DNA from: Planctomycetales bacterium
GTDB lineage: Bacteria > Planctomycetota > Planctomycetia > Pirellulales > Thermoguttaceae
DNA: 5,930 nt
Assembly (NCBI GenBank): GCA_007122045.1
Contig: SKJM01000424.1
Coordinates: 1 to 5,930, forward strand
Direction: 5' to 3'
The position numbers and the translations under genes were made by a program. Shown here piece by piece: positions 5,869 to 5,930 of this stretch. Position 1 is the stretch's first letter. Every line of letters begins with the position of its first letter. The notes under the pieces were generated by a model. It saw only the letters and a program-made list of their open reading frames with translations, did no database searches and was not told the origin of the DNA.

Positions 5869-5872
5869 TCAC

Positions 5873-5930
5873 ATGATCGATCAACACCTCCGCACGTTGA
5901 ACACCAAGGTCAAGGTCGGTTACTTCCTCA
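5873..5930 (+). CDS. Start of an unrecognised gene, cut by the window edge
   Basis: ATG at 5873 opens a frame that runs to the edge: MIDQHLRTLNTKVKVGYFL, 19 complete codons. Support comes from the GGAGAAG site and the GC-rich third positions of most codons (ATC, CAC, CTC, CGC, ACG, AAC, ACC, AAG, GTC). Too little is visible to name a family. It is transcribed away from the mntA-hepT operon, and the right arm of the inverted-repeat element ends 42 bp upstream, so the element probably lies in or next to its promoter region. No clear -35/-10 pair is seen between the arm and the ATG. Confidence 0.55.
   Translation, partial: MIDQHLRTLNTKVKVGYFL

Larger units (their letters stand above)
5422..5872. 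other. Gene-free stretch upstream of mntA
   Basis: About 450 bp without a convincing gene. It holds the mntA promoter candidate (5443-5471), a 9-bp inverted repeat AACGGGAAA at 5470-5478 with its complement at 5514-5522, a T6 run (5498-5503), a C7 run near 5535, an A6 run (5588-5593), and the large inverted-repeat element at 5601-5830. It is noticeably more AT-rich and homopolymer-rich than the flanking genes. Short frames here on both strands have no ribosome binding site and no family resemblance. Confidence 0.6.

Overview
The window is about 5.9 kb of GC-rich bacterial DNA. It most resembles a planctomycete (Planctomycetota, perhaps Gemmatales or a relative). That is inferred from two neighbouring Tat-exported Gfo/Idh/MocA oxidoreductases, a long TPR protein, and two kinds of intergenic palindromic repeat that I associate from memory with such genomes. 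No phylogenetic marker gene is present, so the assignment is tentative.

Layout. (1) Positions 2-1513, + strand: the C-terminal part of a protein made almost entirely of TPRs (13 clear units), open at the left window edge. (2) Positions 1527-2834 and 3048-4535, both - strand: two divergent paralogues of the Gfo/Idh/MocA family, each starting with a twin-arginine signal, each with a good Shine-Dalgarno sequence. The 213-bp gap between them holds a three-copy 24-bp repeat (two direct copies, one inverted, forming a near-perfect hairpin) and a candidate promoter for the downstream gene. (3) Positions 4536-4712: a gap with two tandem GC-rich hairpins of a second repeat type, in front of the second oxidoreductase. 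(4) Positions 4713-5421, - strand: a compact HepT/MntA toxin-antitoxin module (HEPN ribonuclease and minimal nucleotidyltransferase, 4-nt overlap). A possible 19-codon leader ORF precedes it, its stop overlapping the mntA start as TGATG, with a plausible promoter upstream. (5) Positions 5422-5872: a gene-free stretch containing a 230-bp element bounded by 28-bp inverted repeats (27/28 matched), probably a MITE or IS remnant. (6) From 5873, + strand: the first 19 codons of an unrecognised gene.

How the parts relate. The oxidoreductases are probably exported and may act on sugars or cyclitols; they can be transcribed from one or two promoters in the order 4535 to 1527. The toxin-antitoxin module is upstream of them on the same strand but separated by 177 bp, and nothing ties it to them functionally. 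Toxin-antitoxin genes, several repeat families and an inverted-repeat element together give 4536-5872 the look of an accessory patch. I see no clearly new multi-gene system. The least explained items are the inverted-repeat element at 5601-5830 and the leader ORF in front of mntA.
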